Positions 53,756 to 62,114 of a stretch of 64,000 nucleotides of DNA are shown one piece after another. Each line of letters starts with the position of its first letter. Within the stretch, counting starts at the first letter, position 1. Under the pieces are notes generated by a model, which saw only the letters and a list, made by a program, of their open reading frames with translations, was not told the DNA's origin and made no database searches. This stretch comes from Pseudarthrobacter sp. AL07 (GTDB taxonomy: Bacteria > Actinomycetota > Actinomycetes > Actinomycetales > Micrococcaceae): NCBI RefSeq assembly GCF_029960665.1, contig NZ_JASBRB010000002.1, forward strand, positions 248,001 to 312,000. Reading direction: 5' to 3'. Both the position numbers and the translations under genes were made by a program.

Positions 53756-54177
53756 CTTGGATCCTCCAGGTTTTGGGGACCGAATGCGTCGGGCAGCACC
53801 TGGTCCATGGTTTGGATTCCTTGGGTGGTCATGAGTTCCATGCCAGGCGCGCGGAATTCATAGAGGAGCTGCCGGCAGCGGCCGCACGGCATCAGCACGT
53901 TGCCGGCGGAGTCCACGCAGTAGAACGCGCGCAGCAACCCGCCGCCGGTCATCTGCAGGTTTCCCACCAGGGCGCATTCAGCACACAGGGTTAGCCCGTA
54001 GCTGGCGTTCTCCACGTTGCAGCCGCTGACCAGCCGCCCGTCCTCGGTGAAGGCCGCAGCCCCCACCGGGAACTTTGAATACGGGGCATAGGCGTTTTTC
54101 ATGGCGTCGACGGCTGCAGCCTCAAGTGCCCGCCAATCGACGCTGGGCGAAGCCCGATCCTGTTCCATCACCATCAT
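53752..54177 (-). CDS. cdd: Cytidine deaminase
   Basis: Cdd deaminates cytidine and deoxycytidine. The 141-residue protein is of the small tetrameric class: NAYAPYSKFPVGAA, GCNVENASYGLTLCAECAL (zinc Cys and catalytic Glu, about residues 66-69) and MPCGRCRQLLYEF (two zinc Cys). The ATG 54177 overlaps the permease stop by four bases, directly linking nucleoside uptake with deamination. Confidence 0.96.
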   Translation of the reverse strand: MMVMEQDRASPSVDWRALEAAAVDAMKNAYAPYSKFPVGAAAFTEDGRLVSGCNVENASYGLTLCAECALVGNLQMTGGGLLRAFYCVDSAGNVLMPCGRCRQLLYEFRAPGMELMTTQGIQTMDQVLPDAFGPQNLEDPR

Positions 54178-55499
54178 CCCTTGACGTACGGGATGCCGCT
54201 GGCCGCCGGCGGCCTGGACCGGCCCACCAGCCCGGCCACGGCCAGCACGGTCACCAGGTAGGGCAGCATGGCCATAAACTGGCTGGGCACCGGGGTCCCG
54301 ATGATGGTCACGATGCTCTGCAGGTTGTCTGCGAAGCCGAACAGCAGGGCGGCAAAGAACGCTCCGATGGGGTTCCAGCGTCCGAAGATCAGCGCGGCGA
54401 GCGCGATGAAGCCTCGTCCGCCGGAGATCTCCTTCGTGAAGCTGTCGATGGCCACGAGCGTGAAGAACGAACCTCCGATGCCGGCGATGGCGCCACCCAA
54501 CGTGACGTTCCAGAATCGAGTGGCGTTGACCTTGATGCCCATCGTGTCGGCGGCCTGCGGGTGTTCACCCACCGCGCGGACCCGAAGGCCCCACTTGGTC
54601 TTGAACAGGCCAACCCACACAACGATGACGGCGACGTACATCAGGTAGCCCACCACTGACTGCTTGAACAGGATGGGGCCGAGGATAGGGATTCCGGAGA
54701 GGATCGGAATCTCGACGATGTCCAGGCCCGGCGGTGAGTTGAACGTTGCTTTGTCCGCCTGCATAACGGTGCTGAACAGGAAGCCGGTGACACCCGAAAC
54801 CAAGACGTTGAGCACCACACCGACGATGATCTGGTTGACCAGGTACCTGATGCTGAACACCGCGAGCACCATAGACACCGCGGCACCGGCCACGGCGGCC
54901 GCGAGCAGCCCCACAAAGGGATTCTGCGTGATGCTGGCCACGATAGCGGCAGTGAAGGCGCCGCCCAGGAGTTGGCCTTCGATTGCGATATTGACTACGC
55001 CGACGCGCTCGCACAGCACGCCGGACAGGGAGCCGAACACCAGCGGGACAGCCAGGGTGACCGATCCGGCGATGAGTCCGGCCAGCGAGATGCTGGGTGT
55101 TCGGGCGCCGCCTACCACCCAGAGGAGGAAGGCTGCCACAAACAGCACCGTAAAGGTGATGGTCAGCCAGGCCGCGACCGGCCGGCTCTTAGTCTTCAGG
55201 TAAACGGCATAGGCCGCCAGCCCGAGCATCAGGATCGAAAGGGCGATGCCGCCAGCCATCGCGGGAATTTCCAGGGCAGGCAGCTGGAAGAAATCCTCGC
55301 TGGTGGAAATCCCGAACCGTGCGGTCTGCGCTGATCCCATCAGGCCAAAGAAAATGAAGGCGACGATTCCCAGTACCGAGAGCAGGACCGGGGTTTTCCA
55401 GAGCACCGGTTTGCCGGATGTTGCCTGGGCCGCCTCGGCCTCGGGCACTGTTCCGGGCATGCCGCCACCCGGCAGGGGCGATGTTGCTGTTGCGCTCAT
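54174..55499 (-). CDS. Nucleoside-type ABC permease (second)
   Basis: This 441-residue permease is of the BMP-transporter class (NupQ-like). After a Pro/Gly-rich N-terminus come about ten helices, with NIAIEGQLLGGAFTAA (conserved core) and GLRVRAVGEHPQAADTMGI, the loop that couples to the ATPase. AALIFGRWNPIGAFFAALLFG is typical of the family. ATG 55499 overlaps the first permease stop. The open frame upstream to 55730 is not coding. Confidence 0.93.
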   Translation of the reverse strand: MSATATSPLPGGGMPGTVPEAEAAQATSGKPVLWKTPVLLSVLGIVAFIFFGLMGSAQTARFGISTSEDFFQLPALEIPAMAGGIALSILMLGLAAYAVYLKTKSRPVAAWLTITFTVLFVAAFLLWVVGGARTPSISLAGLIAGSVTLAVPLVFGSLSGVLCERVGVVNIAIEGQLLGGAFTAAIVASITQNPFVGLLAAAVAGAAVSMVLAVFSIRYLVNQIIVGVVLNVLVSGVTGFLFSTVMQADKATFNSPPGLDIVEIPILSGIPILGPILFKQSVVGYLMYVAVIVVWVGLFKTKWGLRVRAVGEHPQAADTMGIKVNATRFWNVTLGGAIAGIGGSFFTLVAIDSFTKEISGGRGFIALAALIFGRWNPIGAFFAALLFGFADNLQSIVTIIGTPVPSQFMAMLPYLVTVLAVAGLVGRSRPPAASGIPYVKG

Positions 55500-56863
55500 G
55501 CTGCGCCTCCGGTGGTTGCTGCCTGCGGGGTTTTTCCGGCCTTGGCCGGCTTCTTGCGGCGGGGGTTCAGCCCGAAGACTGCCCGGACCAGCGGCGGTGC
55601 CGCGATAAAGAGGACAATCAGCGACTGGACCACCAGGACAATGTCGATGGGTGTTCCGGTCTGGATTTGCATCTGCACGGCACCGGCGCGGAAGGCACCA
55701 AACAGCAGGCCGGCAGCGAAGGTGCCCCACGGCGTCGAACGTCCCAGCAGCGCCACCGTGATGGCGTCAAAACCGTAGGTTGCCGCGACGCCGTCCGTCA
55801 GGACCTTTTCCGTGCCCGCCACCTGGGCCACTCCGGACATGCCCGCGAGCGCACCGGCTATTGCCATCACCAGGATGGTGGACCGCGAGACGTTGATTCC
55901 GGCGGTCAGCGCGGCCTTCGGGTTGGCCCCAACGGCCCGGAATTCAAAGCCGACGGTGGAGCGGTTCAGCAGCCACCACACCAGGATGGTGGCCGCGATG
56001 GCCAGCACGAAGCCTAGGTGCAGGCGGTACTGGGAGCCGAAAATCTGCGGGTAGATCGCGGTGGGATCCAGGATGGGCGAAATCGGGTTGGACTCCCCCG
56101 GGCGCTGGAATGCCGGCGTGTTCAGCAGATACCGCAGGAAGTAGAGCGCGATGTAGTTGAACATGATGGTCAGGATGACTTCGTGGGCACCTGTCCGGGC
56201 CTTAAGAAGACCAACCAGGCCACCCCACAGGGCACCGCCCACGATGCCCGCAACCAGCACCAGCAACAGGTGCAGGACCAGTGGAAGGTGCAGGGCAAAA
56301 CCAACCCAGGCCGCCAGGATGCCGGCAATGATGATCTGCCCTTGGGCACCGATGTTGAACAGGCCTGCCCGGAATGCGAGCGCAACGCCCAGCCCAGCCG
56401 TGATGAGCGGTGTGGCGATGGTGAGGGTGTCCATCAGCGGCGCGAAGCGAACGGCCAGGCTTGCACCTCTGGGGTTGAAGACGGACCCCTGGAACAACGC
56501 CACGTAGGACCGGGTGGCAGCATCCCAGACCGCAGAGAGGAAATCGGTGGGCCGGGCGAAAAGGTACCCCGCGGTGGCGCTGACGCGTTGGTCCGTGGCG
56601 GCAATCAGCAGGCCGCCGAGGACGAGGGCCAGCAGCACCGCCAGGACTGAGACCACACCGCTGCCGGTGAATATCTTCCGGACCAGTGTGTCCGGTCCCC
56701 CGGGCAGCTGCCCGCTTTGGGCGCTGGCGGGAACGGCTGAAGGGCTCATGGCGCCGCCGGCCGTGTCCACGGCCACCTCTGCGGCCGTTTCGTCCGCCGC
56801 CGGGGTGGTCCGGTGCGGTTTCGCATGCTGGTCCGCATGCTTAGGGTGACGCTCTTCAGGCAT
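55496..56863 (-). CDS. Nucleoside-type ABC permease (first)
   Basis: This 455-residue permease is NupP-like. A His/Lys/Thr-rich cytosolic N-terminus of about 65 residues precedes the helices. LFNIGAQGQIIIAGILAAW is the family core and FEFRAVGANPKAALTAGINV the coupling loop. GLLFGAFRAGAVQMQIQTG follows. It pairs with the second permease to form the channel. ATG 56863 overlaps the ATPase stop by eight bases, and the longer frame to 56938 lies inside that gene. Confidence 0.93.
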   Translation of the reverse strand: MPEERHPKHADQHAKPHRTTPAADETAAEVAVDTAGGAMSPSAVPASAQSGQLPGGPDTLVRKIFTGSGVVSVLAVLLALVLGGLLIAATDQRVSATAGYLFARPTDFLSAVWDAATRSYVALFQGSVFNPRGASLAVRFAPLMDTLTIATPLITAGLGVALAFRAGLFNIGAQGQIIIAGILAAWVGFALHLPLVLHLLLVLVAGIVGGALWGGLVGLLKARTGAHEVILTIMFNYIALYFLRYLLNTPAFQRPGESNPISPILDPTAIYPQIFGSQYRLHLGFVLAIAATILVWWLLNRSTVGFEFRAVGANPKAALTAGINVSRSTILVMAIAGALAGMSGVAQVAGTEKVLTDGVAATYGFDAITVALLGRSTPWGTFAAGLLFGAFRAGAVQMQIQTGTPIDIVLVVQSLIVLFIAAPPLVRAVFGLNPRRKKPAKAGKTPQAATTGGAA

Positions 56864-58451
56864 GATCGCCTCCTTCGGCGCTGGAGGTTCCGCGGCTATC
56901 TGCGGCGGCGGAGCCGGTCCTGTCTGCGCTGGCGGCATCGTCCGGTGAGATGCCCGCCATCATCAGGCCCAGGACATCGCGTCCGGTTCCTGCGGGAACG
57001 ATTCCCACGAGTTTGCCCTTGTAGAGCACAGCGATGCGGTCAGCCAGTTCCATGACCTCATCCAGTTCCGTGGAGATGATCATGACAGGCGTGCCTTGGT
57101 CGCGTTCCGCCACGATCCGTTTGTGCAGGAACTCGATGGACCCCACGTCCACACCCCGGGTGGGCTGCGACGCGATGAAGAGGCGCAGCGGCCGGGACAG
57201 CTCCCGAGCCATGACCACTTTCTGCTGGTTTCCGCCGGACAGCGTGCCGGCGGCCAGGAGGCCCGACGTCGTCCGCACGTCGAACTCATCGATCCGCGAT
57301 TTAGCGTTCTCCTGGACCTTCGCCGGGCTCATGCTGATGCCCTTGGCAAAGGGCGGCTGATCGTAACGGTCAAGGACCAGGTTTTCGGCGATCGAGAACG
57401 TGCCGATGAGGCCATCAACAGACCGGTCTTCCGGGACGAAGCCGACGCCGGCGTTCAGTACGTCCTTCACGCTGCGGCCAACGAGTTCCACGTTGTCCAG
57501 CTGAATGGAGCCCTGCACGCGCTCCTGCAGGCCAAGGATGGCTTCGGTCAGTTCCGTCTGGCCGTTGCCCTGGACGCCCGCGACGGCCAGAATCTCTCCG
57601 CGCGCAATCTCGAAGCTGATGCCGTCCACCGTGTGCTGGCCATTCGGAGCTATGACTGTGAGGTCTTTGACCTGGAAGGTCTTCTCTTTGGGGTTGGCGG
57701 GGGCTTTGTCGAGCGTGAGGCTGACGGCACGTCCCACCATCATGGACGCCAGCGCAGTGGTGGAGTCGCCGGGATCGGCGGAACCCACAACCTTGCCGCG
57801 CCGGATCACAGTGATGGTGTCCGAGACAGCTTTCACTTCGCGCAGCTTGTGTGAGATAAACACAATCGAGGTTCCGCTGGACTTGAGCTGGCGCATGATA
57901 TCCAGCAGTTCATCCGTTTCCTGGGGCGTCAGCACTGCCGTGGGCTCATCCAGGATCAGCACCCTGGCGTCACGGACCAGCGCCTTGATGATCTCCACGC
58001 GCTGCTGGACTCCCACGGGGAGGTCCTCCACGAGCGCGTCCGGATCAACGTCGAACCCGTAACGGTCCGAAATCTGCCTGATCTTTTGTCGGGTGTCTTC
58101 CAGGTTGAGGAAGCCGCCTGCCTTGGTGGTCTCGGCGCCAAGGGCCACGTTCTCCGCGACGGTGAAGACGGGGACGAGCATGAAGTGCTGGTGCACCATG
58201 CCGATCCCGGCCGCCATGGCGTCGCCGGGCCCGCGGAAAGAAACCGGTTTGTCGTCGATGAGGATCTCGCCCTCGGAGGGCTCGTAGAGCCCGTACAGCA
58301 CATTCATCAGGGTGGACTTGCCAGCGCCGTTCTCGCCCAGCAGACAGTGGATCTGTCCGGGTTCAACCACCACGTCAATATGGTCGTTGGCGAGCAGGGA
58401 GCCGAAGCGTTTGGTGATCCCTCTGAGTTCAAGTTTCAAAACTCTGACCAA
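56856..58451 (-). CDS. Nucleoside-type ABC ATPase with two nucleotide-binding domains
   Basis: The 531-residue protein carries two ABC domains, as in BMP/sugar-type importers. The first has Walker A LGENGAGKSTLMN (about residue 38), signature LPVGVQQRVEI and Walker B VLILDEPTAVL. The second has a degenerate loop GVQGNGQTEL and signature LSGGNQQKVVMAREL. TTG 58451 is taken as the start because it gives the conserved N-terminus. TTG 58439 is possible too. Neither has a strong ribosome site. It is separated from the binding-protein gene by a hairpin. Confidence 0.92.
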   Translation of the reverse strand: MVRVLKLELRGITKRFGSLLANDHIDVVVEPGQIHCLLGENGAGKSTLMNVLYGLYEPSEGEILIDDKPVSFRGPGDAMAAGIGMVHQHFMLVPVFTVAENVALGAETTKAGGFLNLEDTRQKIRQISDRYGFDVDPDALVEDLPVGVQQRVEIIKALVRDARVLILDEPTAVLTPQETDELLDIMRQLKSSGTSIVFISHKLREVKAVSDTITVIRRGKVVGSADPGDSTTALASMMVGRAVSLTLDKAPANPKEKTFQVKDLTVIAPNGQHTVDGISFEIARGEILAVAGVQGNGQTELTEAILGLQERVQGSIQLDNVELVGRSVKDVLNAGVGFVPEDRSVDGLIGTFSIAENLVLDRYDQPPFAKGISMSPAKVQENAKSRIDEFDVRTTSGLLAAGTLSGGNQQKVVMARELSRPLRLFIASQPTRGVDVGSIEFLHKRIVAERDQGTPVMIISTELDEVMELADRIAVLYKGKLVGIVPAGTGRDVLGLMMAGISPDDAASADRTGSAAADSRGTSSAEGGDHA

Positions 58452-58557
58452 TCTCGAAGCGTCCGTTCATGAACCGGACGGGATATGAGGCTGCAGCACC
58501 AGCCTAGTGCCTGCAGCCCCGGGGTGGGCGGTAGCGCGGAGGCGTGCATGCAACGCA

Positions 58558-58603
58558 AAGCGCCACCTCCCGGGCAGTCAATCACTATCCGGGGGCGGCG
58601 CTT
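58558..58603 (-). terminator. Hairpin between the BMP gene and its ATPase gene
   Basis: AAGCGCCACCTCCCGG (58558-58573) pairs imperfectly with CCGGGGGCGGCGCTT (58589-58603), 12 bases beyond the BMP lipoprotein stop. Such hairpins often let the binding protein be made in excess of the transporter by partial termination or RNA protection. Confidence 0.65.
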
Positions 58604-58614
58604 GGCGAGGATGA

Positions 58615-59724
58615 CTACACCTTGGGACTTGCCGCTGACTCGACCTTGAGCTTGCCGCCGACAATGTCCTTCTTGAGCTGGTCCAGCTCGGACTTCAAAT
58701 CGGCAGAAACCTGGGAGTCGTAGCTGTGGAACGGTGCCAGCTGGACGCCGTCGTTCGCCAGTGTGCCAACGTAGGGGGTGTTGGTGAACTTGCCGTCCTT
58801 GTCTTCCTTCACCACGGTCTCAACGGCCTCGCCCATCTGTTTCATGACGGAGGACAGCATGATGTCCTTATATTCCGGTGCAGTGAGGAAGCCATCGGAG
58901 TCAACCCAGATCATCCTGACGTCCTTGCCGGCCGCCTTAGCTTCGTTCAGGGCTGCGCCGGCGCCCTTGCCCACGGGACCGGCTACGGGCATCACGATGT
59001 CCGCGCCCTGGTCCAGGAAGTTCTGGGTGAGCTGCTTGCCGACGTCCTGCTTTTCGAAGTCACCGGTGAAGCTGCCGTCCTGTGCGGCTTTGTCCCAGCC
59101 AAGGACCTTAACGCTGGTGCCCTTCTTCTCGTTGTAGTACTTCACGCCATCGACGTAGCCGTCCATGAAGATGGTTACCGTGGGGATCTTGATGCCGCCG
59201 AAGGTGGCAACAGTTCCGGTCTTGGTGGTGCCTGCGGCGAGGTAACCGGCGAGGAAAGCAGCCTGGGCGGTGTCGTAGATGATGGGCTTAACGTTGCTGA
59301 TGGGTGGGTCGTAGGCGAAGTCGATGATGGCAAAGTGGCTGTTCGGGTTCGCCGCGGCCTGGGTCTTGGTGGCGTCACCCAGCAGGAAGCCGACAGTCAG
59401 GGTCAGGTCGCAGTTGGCGGCAACCATGGCCCGGAGGTTCGGCTCGAAGTCGTTGTTGGTCTTGGACTCGACCTGGTTGACCTTGATGCCCAGGTCCTTC
59501 TCAGTCTTTTTCAGTCCCTCGTAAGAGGACTGGTTGAACGACTGGTCATCGAATCCGCCGGAGTCCGAGACGATACAGCCGGTGTAGTCGCTCGCTGTTT
59601 GGGTGGCGGTGCCTCCGGCGTCAGGTGCCGCGCCGCAGCCGGTCAGCAGGAGCGCTGTGGCACCTACTGAGGCCATGCCTGCCATTGAACCGCGCTTGAA
59701 CTTAGCGCGCAGGGTGTTCTTCAA
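58615..59724 (-). CDS. BMP-family nucleoside-binding lipoprotein
   Basis: This 369-residue solute-binding protein has a signal peptide ending in a lipobox (LLLTGCGAA, Cys about residue 30). The BMP/PnrA domain opens with TGCIVSDSGGFDDQSFNQSSYEG, then has VGFLLGDATKTQAAANP, VATFGGIKIPTVTIFMDGY and VMPVAGPVGKGAG. PnrA-type proteins bind purine nucleosides. The neighbours cdd, deoA and add support nucleoside import. TTG 59724 follows GGAGG by four bases. Confidence 0.93.
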   Translation of the reverse strand: MKNTLRAKFKRGSMAGMASVGATALLLTGCGAAPDAGGTATQTASDYTGCIVSDSGGFDDQSFNQSSYEGLKKTEKDLGIKVNQVESKTNNDFEPNLRAMVAANCDLTLTVGFLLGDATKTQAAANPNSHFAIIDFAYDPPISNVKPIIYDTAQAAFLAGYLAAGTTKTGTVATFGGIKIPTVTIFMDGYVDGVKYYNEKKGTSVKVLGWDKAAQDGSFTGDFEKQDVGKQLTQNFLDQGADIVMPVAGPVGKGAGAALNEAKAAGKDVRMIWVDSDGFLTAPEYKDIMLSSVMKQMGEAVETVVKEDKDGKFTNTPYVGTLANDGVQLAPFHSYDSQVSADLKSELDQLKKDIVGGKLKVESAASPKV

Positions 59725-59953
59725 TTTTCCTCCAGGGAGAGAGTGGCGCTACGACTCGAATTCAATGAGTGTCCGTTTCTACACTGAAATTCTGTTTTCA
59801 CTGACGGCTTCGCAGCACTGCGCAGAAGCGCACTGATACGAGCCACACTAGTGGGCTGCAACACATCCAGTACCACATTGGAGCCGGATCCTGAAGATTG
59901 TTGAGAATTTGTTACCAACCAGTAGAAGTCGTCCTGGCGTTCCCCTCACTTTA

Positions 59954-60009
59954 AGCGCGAACGGACATTTGGGGCCCGCCGGGAGGGGCCCCAAATGTCC
60001 GTTCGCGCT
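59954..60009. repeat. Long palindromic repeat, copy C (perfect)
   Basis: Perfect 24-base arms, 59954-59977 (AGCGCGAACGGACATTTGGG...) and 59986-60009, with an eight-base loop. It lies 10 bases beyond the 3' end of the reductase gene and upstream of the BMP gene promoter region. Compared with copy B, paired bases in the middle of both arms have changed together. Confidence 0.92.
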
Positions 60010-60019
60010 GGTGGGGAGC

Positions 60020-61042
60020 TTAGAGGCGCACCAGCATCTTGCCGGTGTTCGCGCCGTCGAGCAGATCCATGAAGGCCTGGGGCGCATTCTCCAGTCCATC
60101 CACCACGGTCTCGTCATACTGGACTGAACCGTCCGCAAGCCAGGCTGACATCCTCCCGAAGAATTCAGCACTGTGCTGGCGCTGTCCACTGACCAGAAAA
60201 CCCCGCAGGGTGAGCTGCTTGCCAATGGCAAGCGCGAGGTTCCGCGGCGCGGGAGTGGGTTCGGTGGAGTTGTACTGGGCTATCGCACCACACATGGCCA
60301 CGCGGCCGCCCACATTCAGGACCGCCAGGGCAGCCTCCAGATGATCGCCGCCCACGTTATCGAAATACACGTCAATCCCTGCGGGTCCTGCGGCCTCCGC
60401 GAGCTGTTCGCGCACCGGCCTGTCGTTGTAGTTGAACGCGGCGTCGAAGCCGAGTTCCAGGAGCCGGGCCACCTTCTCCGCGGTTCCCGCGCTGCCGATG
60501 ACCCTGGAAGCGCCCATCGCCTTGGCAATCTGGCCAACAAGCGAGCCCACGGCGCCTGCAGCACCGGATACAAATACGGCATCGCCGGGTTTGAACTCGG
60601 CCACTTTGAGCAGCCCCGTATAGGCCGTCAGCCCGGTCATGCCCAGCGCGCCAAGGTACGCCGACGCGGGAGCAAGGTCCGTGCGGGCAACCGAGGTTGC
60701 GCCTGCTTCCAGGACCGCGAATTCCCGCCAGCCCAGTTGATGTACGACGGCGTCCCCCACCTTTCGCCCCTCGGCCCTGGACGCGATGACCTCACCGATG
60801 GCGCCGCCGTCGAGCGCTGTATCCAGCGCGAACGGCGCGGAGTACGACTTGACGTCGTTCATGCGGCCGCGCATGTAGGGGTCCACAGAGATGTAGAGGT
60901 TGCGGACCAGGATCTGGCCGTCCTGAAGCTCCGGCAGCGGTGACCCTGCCAGCCGGAAGTTCTCACTGACGGGACGCCCTACCGGACGTGAGGCCAGGCG
61001 GATTTCCCTGGTGGATGTTGGAAGTGCCATTGTCAGGTTCAT
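60020..61042 (-). CDS. Zinc-free medium-chain NADP-dependent oxidoreductase
   Basis: This 340-residue MDR-family reductase is of the leukotriene-B4/prostaglandin-reductase (YncB/CurA) type: LYISVDPYMRGRMND near residue 52, the NADP fold VSGAAGAVGSLVGQIAKAMG near residue 157, and YFDNVGGDHLEAAL. It would reduce enones or alkenals. ATG 61042 overlaps the ohr stop by four bases, so it belongs to an ohrR-ohr-reductase operon. A role in reducing lipid-peroxidation enones fits but is inferred. Confidence 0.9.
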   Translation of the reverse strand: MNLTMALPTSTREIRLASRPVGRPVSENFRLAGSPLPELQDGQILVRNLYISVDPYMRGRMNDVKSYSAPFALDTALDGGAIGEVIASRAEGRKVGDAVVHQLGWREFAVLEAGATSVARTDLAPASAYLGALGMTGLTAYTGLLKVAEFKPGDAVFVSGAAGAVGSLVGQIAKAMGASRVIGSAGTAEKVARLLELGFDAAFNYNDRPVREQLAEAAGPAGIDVYFDNVGGDHLEAALAVLNVGGRVAMCGAIAQYNSTEPTPAPRNLALAIGKQLTLRGFLVSGQRQHSAEFFGRMSAWLADGSVQYDETVVDGLENAPQAFMDLLDGANTGKMLVRL

Positions 61043-61470
61043 GCTGCGAACTCCAGGATCTTGATGTCCACGGTGATGTTTCCGCGGGTGGCGTTGGAAT
61101 AGGGGCAGATCTGATGCGCTTGGGCCACCAGGGACTCGGCCGTGGCGAGGTCCAGGGCCGGAACCGCGATCTCCAGTTCAGCGGCGAGGCCGTAGCCCAC
61201 GCCGTCGGTGAGCGCGCCGAAGTGGATCTTGGCCGCCACGGCCGAGTCGGTCAGGTCTGCGCGCTCCTTGCGCCCCACGAGGCGGAGTGCTGAGTGGAAG
61301 CAGGCCGCGTAACCGGCGGCAAACAGCTGCTCCGGGTTGGTGCCTTGGCCATCACCGCCTAGCTCCACGGGACTGGCAAGACTGACCTCCAGCTTTCCAT
61401 CGTTGGTGCGTGCGCTGCCCTCGCGGCCTTCGCCTGAAGCCAGGGCCTCGGCAGTGTAGAGAGTCTTCAT
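61039..61470 (-). CDS. ohr: Organic hydroperoxide resistance protein
   Basis: Ohr is a thiol peroxidase that reduces organic hydroperoxides. The 143-residue OsmC-fold protein has the two catalytic cysteines in FAAGYAACFHSAL (about residue 57) and AHQICPYSNATRGN (about residue 121), separated as in Ohr rather than OsmC. TNPEQLFAAGY is also typical. ATG 61470 was chosen over the frame opening at 61500 because MKTLYTAEA is the usual Ohr start. It lies between ohrR and the reductase. Confidence 0.94.
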   Translation of the reverse strand: MKTLYTAEALASGEGREGSARTNDGKLEVSLASPVELGGDGQGTNPEQLFAAGYAACFHSALRLVGRKERADLTDSAVAAKIHFGALTDGVGYGLAAELEIAVPALDLATAESLVAQAHQICPYSNATRGNITVDIKILEFAA

Positions 61471-61515
61471 GTACGGTCCGTCCTGTTGGATGTGGATCAC
61501 GGAAATCTTGCGGGC

Positions 61516-61950
61516 TCAGTGCGCGCGGTGAAGGGCTTCGGTGAGCCTTTCCAGAGTGGTGCGAAGTTGTTCCAGCTCATCGGCCGACAAACCGGCGGCT
61601 TCCGCCAGGTGCCCTGGAATCGCGTTGGCTTTGCTGCTGAGCGAGCGTCCGGCGGGGGTCAGGTGTACTGCCACGCGGCGCTCATCCTCCCCGGACCGGC
61701 GGCGCTCCACGAGCCCCATGGCCTCGAGTCGCTTGAGCAGCGGTGACAGCGTGCCGGAGTCAAGACCCAGCTCCTCGCCGAGCTCCTTAACGCCCTTCGG
61801 CTCCGATTCCCATAGGACCAGCATCACCAGATACTGCGGGTACGTCAGGCCCAGGTCTTCCAGGACGGGGCGATAGACCGCTGTGGCCGCGCGGGACGCG
61901 GAGTACAGGGCAAAACACACCTGGCGGTCGAGGCGGGGGGCTTCAGTCAT
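61516..61950 (-). CDS. ohrR: MarR-family peroxide regulator OhrR
   Basis: The 144-residue winged-helix repressor has the single sensing cysteine at residue 12 within VCFALYSASRA, a helix-turn-helix near LGEELGLDSGTLSPLLKRLE and the wing RRSGEDERRVAVHLT. Oxidation of the Cys releases DNA. It is the first gene of the ohrR-ohr-reductase run and is preceded by a perfect inverted repeat that fits its own operator (61968-61980), indicating autoregulation. Confidence 0.93.
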   Translation of the reverse strand: MTEAPRLDRQVCFALYSASRAATAVYRPVLEDLGLTYPQYLVMLVLWESEPKGVKELGEELGLDSGTLSPLLKRLEAMGLVERRRSGEDERRVAVHLTPAGRSLSSKANAIPGHLAEAAGLSADELEQLRTTLERLTEALHRAH

Positions 61951-61967
61951 ACCTAAGACGGTAGTCT

Positions 61968-61980
61968 ACAATTCAATTGT
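61968..61980. promoter_or_regulatory. OhrR operator
   Basis: ACAATT-C-AATTGT is a perfect inverted repeat in a GC-rich region, 18 bases upstream of the ohrR start. It matches the known OhrR box pattern TACAATT-AATTGTA. No second copy precedes ohr, so one operator probably controls the operon. Confidence 0.75.
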
Positions 61981-62003
61981 GCACAACTTGCCTAGTTGAA
62001 AGA

Positions 62004-62059
62004 AGCGCGAACGTACACCTGGGGCCCTCCGAGTGGGGCCCCACGTGTTCGTTCGCGCT
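62004..62059. repeat. Long palindromic repeat, copy D (two mismatches)
   Basis: Left arm 62004-62027 (AGCGCGAACGTACACCTGGG...) and right arm 62036-62059 pair with two mismatches around an eight-base loop. It is downstream of the amidohydrolase gene and upstream of ohrR. An additional right arm follows at 62065-62088. Confidence 0.85.
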
Positions 62060-62064
62060 TGTGT

Positions 62065-62088
62065 GGGGGCTTAAGTGTTCGTTCGCGC
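62065..62088. repeat. Extra right arm of the palindromic repeat
   Basis: A 24-base half element ending AAGTGTTCGTTCGCGC follows copy D after five bases. It could pair with the left arm of copy D as an alternative. It suggests duplication or partial deletion of a second element. Confidence 0.75.
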
Positions 62089-62114
62089 GGGAGGGGTGAG
62101 GGGCGGTGCGGGGG

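Noticed and set aside
59725..59953. Possible purine riboswitch upstream of the BMP lipoprotein gene
   Set aside because: The context is suggestive, but I could not find the conserved three-way-junction core or a terminator stem.
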